DNA of 64,000 bases from Nitrosomonas sp. GTDB taxonomy: Bacteria > Pseudomonadota > Gammaproteobacteria > Burkholderiales > Nitrosomonadaceae. Made by a program: the position numbers and the translations under genes. Below are positions 54,915-63,290 of this stretch, piece after piece. Each line of letters opens with the position of its first letter. Within the stretch, counting starts at the first letter, position 1. The stretch lies in assembly GCA_024281675.1 (NCBI GenBank), contig JAMXAG010000009.1, positions 1 through 64,000 of the forward strand, read 5' to 3'. Below the pieces are notes generated by a model, which was given only the letters and a program-made list of their open reading frames with translations, was not told the DNA's origin and did no database searches.

Positions 54915-55889
54915 TTAAGAAGCATTGCACAACCTGCTGGCATCGATCGGTTGTGTGAGGAAGAATTTCTTGGCTTGATCGACATCTAGTTTGATTTTTT
55001 CGGTAAGCGTTGCAAGATCAGAGAATTTTTCCTCGTCGCGTAGTTTATACAAAAAATCGACTTGTAACTGTTTTCCATAAATATTTTGCTTAAAATCGAA
55101 TAAGTGAACTTCCAGTAACAATTGACCATTTTCATACACTGTGGGCCGCACGCCTAAACTGGCAACGGCTGGCAAGACGGTCGTTGGTGAGGTATCAACA
55201 GCGCCATGTACTGCCACGGCAAAGATGCCAGTTAACTTTGGCCGATGACGATGAATTGCGATATTTGCGGTAGGAAATCCAATTTCTCGTCCTAATTGCT
55301 CGCCCTTGATGACGCGACCAGTTAGGCTATAAGGTCTGCCGAGATATCTCTGGGCTGTTGTAAGATCGCTATCAGCGAGCGCTTGACGAATCGAAGTACT
55401 AGAAACACGTTTGCCGCCTATCAGTATGCTTGGCATCGCTTCAACTTCGAAACCATGCTGTATAGAGTGTGCTTGTAGCATTGAGAAATCACCTTTGCGC
55501 CCAGCCCCAAAACGGAAATCATCCCCTACTAATAACCACTTAACGGCCAATTGTTGGGCTAAAATTTGACTGATAAATTGTTCTGCGGTGATTTTGGCAA
55601 AGCTTTTTGTGAAACGATATGTATGTGTGTAGTCCACGCCCAATTGATTCAGCATGAGTAATTTTTCACGCAAATAGGTCAAACGTACGGGCGCATGATC
55701 TGGGGTAAAAAATTCCCTTGGATGAGGCTCAAAAGTCATGACGCAAGCAGGAATATCCAAATTTTTAGCAACTTGCTTTAACCGACGTAAGATAGCCTGA
55801 TGACCCAAATGGACACCATCAAAATTACCGATAGTCAATGCAATCGGTGTGCTACAGCGCGCGAACGACCTTCGCCAAGTATGGTACAT
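54915..55889 (-). CDS. ribF: Bifunctional riboflavin kinase / FAD synthetase
   Basis: A 324-residue enzyme that makes FMN and then FAD. The N-terminal nucleotidyltransferase has TIGNFDGVHLGHQAIL (about 19-34), FEPHPREFF near 54, LLVGDDFRFGAGRKGDF near 113, and SSTSIRQALADSD near 171. The C-terminal kinase has GRPYSLTGRVIKGEQLGREIGFPTANI near 185-211 and the metal-binding part LLLEVHLFDF. It opens the operon ribF-ileS-lspA. Confidence 0.97.
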   Translation of the reverse strand: MYHTWRRSFARCSTPIALTIGNFDGVHLGHQAILRRLKQVAKNLDIPACVMTFEPHPREFFTPDHAPVRLTYLREKLLMLNQLGVDYTHTYRFTKSFAKITAEQFISQILAQQLAVKWLLVGDDFRFGAGRKGDFSMLQAHSIQHGFEVEAMPSILIGGKRVSSTSIRQALADSDLTTAQRYLGRPYSLTGRVIKGEQLGREIGFPTANIAIHRHRPKLTGIFAVAVHGAVDTSPTTVLPAVASLGVRPTVYENGQLLLEVHLFDFKQNIYGKQLQVDFLYKLRDEEKFSDLATLTEKIKLDVDQAKKFFLTQPIDASRLCNAS

Positions 55890-56202
55890 AATCAGGGATT
55901 GATAAAAAACAAATGGCCAGCAAATTAAAAAGATGTTGATTTTAGCTTGCGCTCAGCCATATGGTCTAGAATCTCTTAGCAAGACTGTATAATTTTTTAG
56001 CCATTGTTGCGTTTTATTGAAAATATTTTGAAGTATGCTATCCGTGAATGAGAATTTTCTTATAGAGACAAACATTATTATTTCTTACAGAAGATATGGA
56101 TTCGGATTGAATCATAAGATCTATACGCAACAAAAATTATTGAAGAATCAGATAACAATTTATTTTGTTTTACTATAATCACATTTTGATATTACACAAT
56201 CT
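55890..56202. other. Divergent gap ribF / serralysin-like gene
   Basis: About 313 AT-rich bases. No recognisable small gene, RNA or operator could be found. It must contain the ribF promoter and that for the protease gene, which lacks a clear ribosome site. Confidence 0.45.
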
Positions 56203-57735
56203 ATGCCAACTCCTTTGACTTCAAGTGCTGTGACCTCGGTGAATTTCGTCAATGTCAATACGATTGATTCATTACTAACGGGTAAGCGCTGGGTTAATCC
56301 ATTAATTTCATATAGTTTTCCGAATCGTGAAAGTTGGTGGTCGACTGATGAGAGCTTAGGTTATGGCGCACAATTGGGTATTGGCGAACCGTGGCAAATT
56401 GAAACGGATTGGCTGACTAGTAACGATCAAGTTAATTTTGAACGTGCATTACAACAATGGGCCAATGTCGCCAATGTCGCGTTTACCAAAATAATTGAGA
56501 CCGCAAATGAAGTTGGTGATATTCGCGTTGCTTACACCAAAGACTCAGATGAATTGACTTTGGCTTGGTCTTATTTGCCGGGCAGTAGTGTCCGATCCGG
56601 AGATATTTGGGTGAATACTTTAGGATTATTGAATGCCCAAGATTGGAACCCTGGCACGATTTCTTTTGAAACGATATTGCATGAAATTGGCCACACACTG
56701 GGCCTTAAACATCCTTTTTATAATTCGGATAAACCCGATACTGCAACATTGCCAACATCGCTTGATAGCATCATCAACACATTGATGAGCTATACCTACA
56801 AAGACCTAGAAGGAGTGGAAGGCAATGAATTCTCGTTCCATCCGACCACGCCGATGGTGTTAGACATCGCTGCAATTCAATATATTTATGGCGCTAATAC
56901 CAGTTTTCATAGTGGTAACGACACGTATCGCTATAGCGATACCGGTACATACCATGAAGCACTCTGGGATGCGGGTGGCATCGATGCCATTTTATATTCC
57001 GGGGCGGCACCTACTTTCGTCAATCTTAATCCTATACATGGCTCTTTTATCGGTCAACCTGTGTTCGTGCAATCCAATGGTGTGAATGTAGGAAAACCTG
57101 TTCCAAATATGTGGATTGCGAAGGGAACAATAATAGAAAATGCTATTACCGGTACGGGTAATGACATATTGATCGGAAATGGAATCGCTAATTTATTGGA
57201 CGGTAACTTGGGGATTGATACCGTTTTAATATCTGCCAATCTAGCGCAGTATGCTGTCAATAAAGTTGCCAATCAAAGTTATGATGTTACCGAAAATAGC
57301 AATACGAGCAATCAAGATCAACTCAACAGTATCGAGCGTCTGGTGTTTAATGACGCTAAGCTAGCACTAGATTTGGATGGCCATGCTGGCAGGGTAGCCA
57401 AATTGTTAGGTGCGGTATTCGGTGCTTCATTTGTTTCAAATCAAGAATATGTCGGTATCGGGTTGATTGAAGCTGATCGGCTTGAATATCAGCAGCTTGC
57501 TGATTATGCGCTCAGTGCGAGGGGTTTTACGAATCATGAAAAATTAGTTACCGTATTGTGGGCGAACTTATTCGGAAATGTGCCTTCTGAAATAGAAAAA
57601 TCACCTTACATCAAAATGCTCGATAATGACGAAATATCAACGGGTAGCTTGACAATCATAGCAGCGGAAAGCACCGTAAATTTGCAAAATATCAATTTGA
57701 TTGGATTGACTGAGAGTGGCATCGCATACATTTGA
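56203..57735 (+). CDS. Serralysin-like M10 metalloprotease with C-terminal DUF4214-like region
   Basis: A 510-residue protein with no signal peptide, as expected for a type I secreted toxin or protease. The zinc motif HEIGHTLGLKH (about 164-174) and Met-turn TLMSYTY near 193 are intact. A Tyr ligand nearby is plausible. One calcium-binding RTX-like unit (GTGNDILIGNGIANLLDG) is near 316-333. The C-terminus (about 390-490; AKLLGAVFGASFV, LEYQQLADYALSAR, KLVTVLWANLFG) resembles DUF4214 domains seen in secreted Proteobacterial proteins. No T1SS exporter genes are adjacent. Confidence 0.85.
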   Translation: MPTPLTSSAVTSVNFVNVNTIDSLLTGKRWVNPLISYSFPNRESWWSTDESLGYGAQLGIGEPWQIETDWLTSNDQVNFERALQQWANVANVAFTKIIETANEVGDIRVAYTKDSDELTLAWSYLPGSSVRSGDIWVNTLGLLNAQDWNPGTISFETILHEIGHTLGLKHPFYNSDKPDTATLPTSLDSIINTLMSYTYKDLEGVEGNEFSFHPTTPMVLDIAAIQYIYGANTSFHSGNDTYRYSDTGTYHEALWDAGGIDAILYSGAAPTFVNLNPIHGSFIGQPVFVQSNGVNVGKPVPNMWIAKGTIIENAITGTGNDILIGNGIANLLDGNLGIDTVLISANLAQYAVNKVANQSYDVTENSNTSNQDQLNSIERLVFNDAKLALDLDGHAGRVAKLLGAVFGASFVSNQEYVGIGLIEADRLEYQQLADYALSARGFTNHEKLVTVLWANLFGNVPSEIEKSPYIKMLDNDEISTGSLTIIAAESTVNLQNINLIGLTESGIAYI

Positions 57736-57822
57736 GATATGGTAAAAACAACCTCTGCTAACTGAAATATTTTATCCTAAATTTTTTCTTAGTGTTCATA
57801 AGCGGTTTCTTGGGTTAAATTA

Positions 57823-57840
57823 CCTTCCGGCAGCCGAAGG
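57823..57840. repeat. Solo IS200-type end hairpin
   Basis: The sequence around 57815-57845 reads TTAAATTACC then a bulged stem CCTTCCGGC/GCCGAAGG, then CTTA. It closely follows the right end of the IS200-like element at 4557 (TTAAATTACC, CCTCCGGC/GCCGGAGG, CTTA). No transposase accompanies it, so it is a leftover end or an unrelated REP-like derivative. It lies between the protease gene and a broken transporter gene. Confidence 0.6.
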
Positions 57841-57889
57841 CTTAGATTTTAAGATAGTATCCAAATGTCACGCTACATTGTGATATGAG

Positions 57890-58430
57890 CTAGGGTACTA
57901 AAAAGTAACACACTGTATTAATCACAAAGATTCCAATAAAGTTGAGCACTAGCCCTTCACGCGCCATATACGCAATGGGAATCTTGCCTGTGCCAAAAAC
58001 GATCGCATTGGGTGGCGTGGCAACCGGTAGCATAAATGCGCAGCTGGCACTCATTGCGGCAGGGCAGAGGGGTACCATCAATAGGGCAGGATCAAGTCTC
58101 GCAGCCAATGCTACAACCGTAGGCAATCCTCAGTAACAATGGTAATGCAATTTTTTTGTCCTGGTTTTGATCGATCACTGCTAACCCCAATGGTAGCATC
58201 ATCAATGCCGTTGCCGTATTGGAAATCCACATACTCAACGTGGCACACGCACAGATAAACCCGAATACGATACGCTGGCTGGTATCACCCCCGATCAAAT
58301 TTACTAACGGAAGCGACGGAGTTTTCATCGTTGTTGTACAAAATCGAAGATTTTCGCGATGTGCGTTTAAAATAAAGTCGGGAGTATGATTGCCAGGATT
58401 AGAGTTATCGTGATTTGAATAAAAAACCAA
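57890..58430 (-). pseudogene. Broken DASS-family (SLC13) anion symporter
   Basis: Two minus-strand frames carry pieces of a divalent-anion:sodium symporter. The upstream piece (58092-58430) has SMWISNTATALMMLPLGLAV and [18 protein letters not shown], the first SNT motif. The downstream piece (57890-58126) has DPALLMVPL and [18 protein letters not shown], the second motif and C-terminus. The roughly 200 residues that normally separate the motifs are missing, and the two parts are in different frames. The N-terminus is also missing. It is clearly non-functional. Confidence 0.85.
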
Positions 58431-58674
58431 TTATGTTTAGGCTGATGGCGTCATAGCGATGGTGCGTTGAGATTCTGGAAGGCTTTAACCAAGCTTCTCC
58501 GGCCGGAAACTAATCAGCAGCGCTGTGATGGGTACATAAGATTGCCAAAAGCCATGCAATTCAAGATTAAAGAAGTGCATGCATAAATCTGACAACTAGA
58601 AACTCGAGGGGGGAAGCTCGGGTATCAAATTTGTTAACGCTATTAATAGTAGTTTTTTGTAAAAGACGAAGAAA

Positions 58675-58703
58675 TTGACGTTTATGGCCCAAGAAGGTAT
58701 AGT
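58675..58703 (+). promoter_or_regulatory. Sigma-70 promoter for the tRNA cluster
   Basis: TTGACG (58675-58680) and TATAGT (58698-58703) are separated by 17 bases, near-consensus -35 and -10 boxes. tRNA-Pro begins 12 bases after the -10. A GC-rich run follows the -10, as in stringently controlled stable-RNA promoters. Confidence 0.8.
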
Positions 58704-58714
58704 GACGGCTTTCT

Positions 58715-58791
58715 CGGGGTGTAGCGTAGTCTGGTAGCGCGCCTGGTTTGGGACCAGGATGTCGGGAGTTCGAATCTCTCCACCCCGACCA
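58715..58791 (+). tRNA. tRNA-Pro(UGG)
   Basis: 77 bases with encoded CCA end. Acceptor CGGGGTG pairs with CACCCCG; the anticodon stem CCTGG/CCAGG holds TTTGGGA with anticodon TGG; the T arm is GGGAGTTCGAATCTCTC. First of three tRNA genes in a row behind a good promoter. Confidence 0.96.
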
Positions 58792-58829
58792 GTTTTTCAA
58801 AGCCTTAGTATTTAGGAAAGCTCGACTTA

Positions 58830-58906
58830 GTGCCCGTAGCTCAACCGGATAGAGCACCAGCCTTCTAAGCTGGGGGTTACAGGTTCGATTCCTGTCGGGC
58901 ACGCCA
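58830..58906 (+). tRNA. tRNA-Arg(UCU)
   Basis: 77 bases with CCA. Acceptor GTGCCCG pairs with CGGGCAC; the anticodon stem CCAGC/GCTGG encloses CTTCTAA with anticodon TCT; the T loop is GTTCGATTC. It follows tRNA-Pro by 38 bases. Confidence 0.96.
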
Positions 58907-58969
58907 TAAAGGCAATATCGTAAATTAATTATTCATTTGCCAATACAGGCGATTTTTTCGTTTCTTATG

Positions 58970-59045
58970 GTGGCTGTAGCTCAGTTGGTAGAGTCCCGGA
59001 TTGTGATTCCGGTTGTCGTGGGTTCGAGTCCCATCAGCCACCCCA
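58970..59045 (+). tRNA. tRNA-His(GUG)
   Basis: 76 bases with CCA. Acceptor GTGGCTG pairs with CAGCCAC; the anticodon loop TTGTGAT has anticodon GTG. The base before it is G, and the discriminator is C, so the extra G-1:C73 pair required by HisRS is present (or 58969 is the processed 5' end). Confidence 0.96.
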
Positions 59046-59377
59046 CATTGTAGAAACTAGGATCCATAAAGAAGCCCTTTATCTTTATAGAAGGGAGCAA
59101 AGTGTTACTCATTTGTATCTCGAACCTCTTATTCAATTTCCGTATAATTTATAGTTATATGACGAAGTATAAAAATCTTTGTTTGTAAGATAAAATAGCC
59201 AGTTAAATTTATTCTCAAGAAAGTTTGCCATACGTTAAACGTTGTTGTCGAATTGTTAACGCTATTTTAATTAAATGTCTATGAATTGAACAATAATAAC
59301 TTGTTATATAATAATAATTATTTTGTTACTATTAAATTCTTTTTTAACATTGAATCAAAATTAGGAGCCTAAAAATT
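59046..59377. other. Leader region between tRNA-His and dksA
   Basis: About 330 very AT-rich bases. A weak CCCTT/AAGGG inverted repeat lies at the start and could end the tRNA transcript. The rest is presumed to hold the dksA promoter. Nothing else could be recognised. Confidence 0.45.
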
Positions 59378-59803
59378 ATGTCGCAAGAGTTGCAAATAAA
59401 GCATATAACTTCCTATGAACCAGAAGTGGGTGAAGAGTACATGAGCGCTCGGCAGTTGATGTATTTTCGCAAAATGCTGGGAGATATGAAGACTGAGCTC
59501 AGTAATGATATTGATCGCGCTGTGCATACGATGCAAGATGACGCAACTGTATTTGCCGATCCCAATGATCGGGCTAGTCAAGAATCGGATATGACACTTG
59601 AATTACGCAGTCGCGATCGAGAAAGAAAACTTATTAAAAAGATCGACGAAATTATTGGTAAGATAGAATCAGGCGATTATGGCTATTGTGAAAGTTGTGG
59701 AATCGAAATTGGTCTTAGGAGGCTTGAGGCGAGGCCGACTGCCACCTTATGCATTGACTGTAAAACACTCGATGAAATAAGAGAAAGGCAGATCGCAAAA
59801 TAA
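59378..59803 (+). CDS. dksA: RNA polymerase-binding transcription factor DksA
   Basis: A 141-residue stringent-response factor that enters the RNA polymerase secondary channel and works with ppGpp. It has the coiled-coil with Asp tip (FADPNDRASQESDMTLELRSRDRERKL, DPNDRA near 52-57) and the zinc finger CESCG with CIDC in the C-terminus. Ribosome site AGGAG is upstream of the ATG. An IS1595-family element is inserted four bases past its stop codon. Confidence 0.95.
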   Translation: MSQELQIKHITSYEPEVGEEYMSARQLMYFRKMLGDMKTELSNDIDRAVHTMQDDATVFADPNDRASQESDMTLELRSRDRERKLIKKIDEIIGKIESGDYGYCESCGIEIGLRRLEARPTATLCIDCKTLDEIRERQIAK

Positions 59804-59807
59804 TTAA

Positions 59808-60533
59808 GGCTCTAGACTATCAGAGTTAATAATATCTGATGATTTGCCATAGTTCATTAGCAAGTTCATCAGGTTGTTTTTTCCAACGCCACTCAGATTC
59901 TTTTAAATGCAGCGCAAAGTTAACCGACACACCGTTAAACTTTGCCAGCCGCCGCTTGGTAAAACTCCAAAACGATTCAATACCGTTAATATGGCAATGC
60001 CCATCCCGAGCAAATTCATTATCACCATGAGATACACGAAAATGCTTGGAATATCCTACATCTACCAAACCATTGTAACCGCGCCAACCATCACTATAAA
60101 TGACACTTTCAATGGATACTTTACCCAGTATCACCGCTTGTAAAGTCAGTCGCTTACAGTCTGACACTATTTCGGTATATACCCTGCCATCTCGCTCAAA
60201 CACACCAAATACAGGTTGCTTTAGTGTACCGCGACCGCGCTTGAGTTTGCCATGATAACCACGTTGCCGTTTTCCACCAAAATAGCTTTCATCAACTTCC
60301 ACTTTGCCTAACAGCTTGTCTTTAAGGGCAGTCTGATGGTTATAGATTACTTGCCTGAAAATGCCATACCAACGATTAATCGTGTTACGATTTTTACCTA
60401 TCAGCAGAGCTGTTTTGCTGGCAGGTATATCAATGCAAAAGCATTGAATTATTTTTTTAATGTAATAGTCGCTTAATTTACTGTTTCTTAACATCTTACT
60501 AGACTAACAGATCGTGTCTGCTAGTCTAGAGCC
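59808..60533 (-). mobile_element. IS1595-family (IS1016-like) element, complete
   Basis: A 726-bp element bounded by imperfect inverted tips GGCTCTAGACTATCAGA and GGCTCTAGACTAGCAGA (one mismatch in 17). It is flanked by a 7-bp direct repeat TAATTAA (59801-59807 and 60534-60540), the probable target duplication. It carries one transposase gene on the minus strand and is inserted between dksA and pnp. The protein is identical to that of the copy at 63291, so the expansion is recent. Confidence 0.95.
59826..60494 (-). CDS. IS1595-family transposase (ISXO2-like DDE)
   Basis: A 222-residue transposase with the ISXO2-like catalytic domain: VEVDESYFGGKRQRGYHGKL (first Asp, near 71), VIYSDGWRGYNGL (second Asp, near 130) and HINGIESFWSFTKRRLAKFNG (Asn/Lys triad, near 165-185). 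The N-terminal part is a small helix-turn-helix-like region (GKNRNTINRWYGIF). No accessory gene occurs. Intact and likely functional. Confidence 0.95.
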   Translation of the reverse strand: MLRNSKLSDYYIKKIIQCFCIDIPASKTALLIGKNRNTINRWYGIFRQVIYNHQTALKDKLLGKVEVDESYFGGKRQRGYHGKLKRGRGTLKQPVFGVFERDGRVYTEIVSDCKRLTLQAVILGKVSIESVIYSDGWRGYNGLVDVGYSKHFRVSHGDNEFARDGHCHINGIESFWSFTKRRLAKFNGVSVNFALHLKESEWRWKKQPDELANELWQIIRYY

Positions 60534-60566
60534 TAATTAATTATAATTTTTCCAAGTTCTATATGA

Positions 60567-62690
60567 TCATGACTCTTTGATTTCAGATTCCGAATCCACA
60601 GCAGTTTCCGGTAGGATTACTTTCATACTCAAACGCAATCTTCCTTTATCATCTGCTTCCAATACCTTAACGCGAATTTGCTGTCCTTCACTCAAGTGAT
60701 CAGAAACATTGTTAACATGTTCACTTGCGATTTGGGAAATGTGTAAAAGTCCATCTTTTCCAGGTAGGATGCTAACGATGGCGCCGAAATCGAGTAATTT
60801 TAGGACGGTTCCATCATAAATCTTTCCAACTTCAACTTCTGCAGTGATGTCTTGAATTTTCTTTTTAGCAAGTTCTCCACCCTCTGCATTAACACAGGCG
60901 ATAGTGACTTCTCCGCTATCACTGATATCGATTGTAGTATTGGTTTCTTCAGTCAGTGCGCGAATAACCGCTCCGCCTTTACCAATAACGTCGCGAATTT
61001 TTTCTGGGTTGATTTTAATTTTAATAATACGTGGTGCATGGACTGAAATATCTTCACGTGTTGATGGTAAAGCTTGCTTCATGATTTGTAATATATGCAT
61101 ACGACCTTCCTGTGCTTGTATCAGGGCAGCATGCATGATTTCTTTGGTAATGCCTTGTATTTTGATATCCATTTGTAGTGCGGTAATACCTTTTTCCGTA
61201 CCGGCAACTTTAAAATCCATATCACCTAAATGATCTTCATCACCCAAGATATCTGTAAGCACTGCAAAACGGTTGCCTTCTTTAATGAGTCCCATTGCAA
61301 TACCTGCAACATGTGCCTTAAGTGGTACACCGGCATCCATTAATGCGAGGCATCCGCCACAAACTGAAGCCATTGAACTGGAGCCATTCGATTCGGTAAT
61401 TTCTGATACAACGCGCAACGAATAACCAAATTCTTCTGGTGAGGGTAAAACTGCTACAAGCGCACGTTTTGCAAGGCGCCCATGGCCAATTTCTCGGCGC
61501 TTTGGGGTTCCAACCCGACCTATTTCACCGGTAGCAAACGGTGGCATATTGTAGTGCAGCATAAAGCGATCATTATAATCACCTTGTAAGGAATCAATTT
61601 TTTGTTCATCACGAGCTGTTCCTAATGTAGCTACTGCGAGCGCTTGTGTTTCTCCTCGAGTGAATAATGCTGAACCGTGTGTGCGTGGTAATACTCCATT
61701 ACGGATTGTTATAGTTCTAACATTGCGGGTGCCTCGTCCATCAATACGAGGTTCACCATCTAAAATTTGATTGCGGACAATTTTTGATTCGAGTGCAAAA
61801 AAAGCTTCTTTAAAAACTTGTATGCCAGGTTGATTATCAGCGCCAATTCCTAATTCTTCTGCTACACGTTGACTAATTGCTTCAATGGCTTCCGAGCGAA
61901 TTTGTTTTTGTTTTATTTTGAAAGCTTGTCGTAAATCATTTTCAACCATACCTGCTAATTTCTCTTGAAAAGCGGTGTCTTTTTCTGGCGGAGTCCAGTC
62001 CCAAGCAGTTACTCCTGCTTCATCTGCAAATTCATTGATGGCATTAATGACGCTCTGCATTTGTTCGTGTCCAAAAGTTACTGCACCAAGCATAACTTCT
62101 TCAGACAATTCCATGGCTTCGGATTCAACCATTAAAACTGCTTGCTGCGTACCAGCTACAACAAGGTTTAGTTGCGTATCTTTGAGTTCAGAGGTTGCCG
62201 GATTGAGCACATATTGATTATTAATGTAACCGACGCGAGCTGCTCCTAATGGGCCATCAAATGGTATGCCCGAGAGTATAAGTGCAGCTGAAGTTCCAAT
62301 GATGGATGGAATGTCTGGATCGACTTCAGTATCGGATGATAAGACTGTAGCAACAATTTGTACTTCGTTATAGAAGCCTTCTGGAAAAAGAGGACGAATA
62401 GGGCGATCAATCAACCGGGAAGTCAGTGTTTCCTTTTCCGACGGACGGCCTTCGCGCTTAAAGAAGCTTCCAGGTATTCTGCCTGCAGCATAGAATTTTT
62501 CTTGATAGTCAACAGTTAATGGAAAAAAATCTTGTTCTGGTTTTGCGTTCTTTGCACCGACTACGGTTACGAGTACAACGGTATCATCCATCGTAACAAC
62601 AACTGCACCATGTGCTTGTCTCGCAATTTCACCTGTTTCTAATGTAAGTTGATGACGTCCGTAGGTAATACTCTTTTTGATAGATTTCAA
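60567..62690 (-). CDS. pnp: Polyribonucleotide nucleotidyltransferase
   Basis: A 707-residue trimeric 3'-5' phosphorolytic exoribonuclease of the degradosome: two RNase PH domains ([19 protein letters not shown] at the start; [29 protein letters not shown] near 325-353), the [19 protein letters not shown] near 434, then KH ([21 protein letters not shown]) and S1 ([31 protein letters not shown]). Normal operon mate of rpsO, 147 bases upstream. IS copies lie on both sides of the pair. Confidence 0.97.
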   Translation of the reverse strand: MKSIKKSITYGRHQLTLETGEIARQAHGAVVVTMDDTVVLVTVVGAKNAKPEQDFFPLTVDYQEKFYAAGRIPGSFFKREGRPSEKETLTSRLIDRPIRPLFPEGFYNEVQIVATVLSSDTEVDPDIPSIIGTSAALILSGIPFDGPLGAARVGYINNQYVLNPATSELKDTQLNLVVAGTQQAVLMVESEAMELSEEVMLGAVTFGHEQMQSVINAINEFADEAGVTAWDWTPPEKDTAFQEKLAGMVENDLRQAFKIKQKQIRSEAIEAISQRVAEELGIGADNQPGIQVFKEAFFALESKIVRNQILDGEPRIDGRGTRNVRTITIRNGVLPRTHGSALFTRGETQALAVATLGTARDEQKIDSLQGDYNDRFMLHYNMPPFATGEIGRVGTPKRREIGHGRLAKRALVAVLPSPEEFGYSLRVVSEITESNGSSSMASVCGGCLALMDAGVPLKAHVAGIAMGLIKEGNRFAVLTDILGDEDHLGDMDFKVAGTEKGITALQMDIKIQGITKEIMHAALIQAQEGRMHILQIMKQALPSTREDISVHAPRIIKIKINPEKIRDVIGKGGAVIRALTEETNTTIDISDSGEVTIACVNAEGGELAKKKIQDITAEVEVGKIYDGTVLKLLDFGAIVSILPGKDGLLHISQIASEHVNNVSDHLSEGQQIRVKVLEADDKGRLRLSMKVILPETAVDSESEIKES

Positions 62691-62837
62691 TTAACAATCC
62701 TTTTTATTGAATGCTCTGAGTGATGGTGCATTAAGCCATTGAATAGCAAAACCAGTCATTACTGGAAAGAACAAGTCTTTTAATTCGCCGTTTGCTTGGT
62801 TAAATAGGTTGATTCATATAAAAATTTAAGTAATAAC

Positions 62838-63107
62838 TTACTTACGCAAACCAAGGCGCTCAATTAAAGTTTGATACGTACCGGCATTGCTTTGCTTTAG
62901 GTAGTCCAGTAATTTTCGGCGTTTGCCAACCATACGTAATAGACCTCGGCGAGAGTGATGGTCTTTAGCATGAACTTTAAAATGCTCAATGAGATCATTG
63001 ATTCGATTCGTTAAAAGTGCAACCTGAACCTCAGGAGATCCGGTATCACCATTAGCTCTTTGAAAATCTCGTACGATCTGGGCTTTTTGTTCAATTGTGA
63101 TTGACAT
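62838..63107 (-). CDS. rpsO: 30S ribosomal protein S15
   Basis: An 89-residue 16S-rRNA-binding protein, starting [16 protein letters not shown] with [18 protein letters not shown] and [20 protein letters not shown]. The longer reading from 63134 is set aside, since GGAG lies upstream of the ATG at 63107 and 89 residues is the normal size. pnp follows on the same transcript. An IS1595-family copy begins 180 bases upstream, beyond a possible promoter. Confidence 0.97.
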   Translation of the reverse strand: MSITIEQKAQIVRDFQRANGDTGSPEVQVALLTNRINDLIEHFKVHAKDHHSRRGLLRMVGKRRKLLDYLKQSNAGTYQTLIERLGLRK

Positions 63108-63151
63108 AATCAGTTGTTTCTCCAACATTACCAATATAAAGAAAAAACGGA

Positions 63152-63181
63152 ATTTTACTCCTTAAAGTTACGCTTGTCCAA
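63152..63181 (-). promoter_or_regulatory. Possible rpsO promoter
   Basis: On the minus strand TTGGAC (63176-63181) and TAAAAT (63152-63157) are separated by 18 bases, a moderate -35/-10 pair 45 bases ahead of rpsO. Its presence on the rpsO side of the IS copy suggests that insertion did not remove the native promoter. Confidence 0.4.
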
Positions 63182-63290
63182 ACCAGATCTAGTACGGGAT
63201 CAAACATAATCCGACTTCAATGCAAATTATCATGACGAATCGATGTTATTAAACTTAAAAGTGCTAGAGTTAAACTAGAAAATTTTTTAT

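Noticed and set aside
57890-58430. The two transporter pieces as separate small membrane proteins.
   Set aside because: Together they match first and last parts of one DASS symporter with the middle gone; neither could form a transporter.
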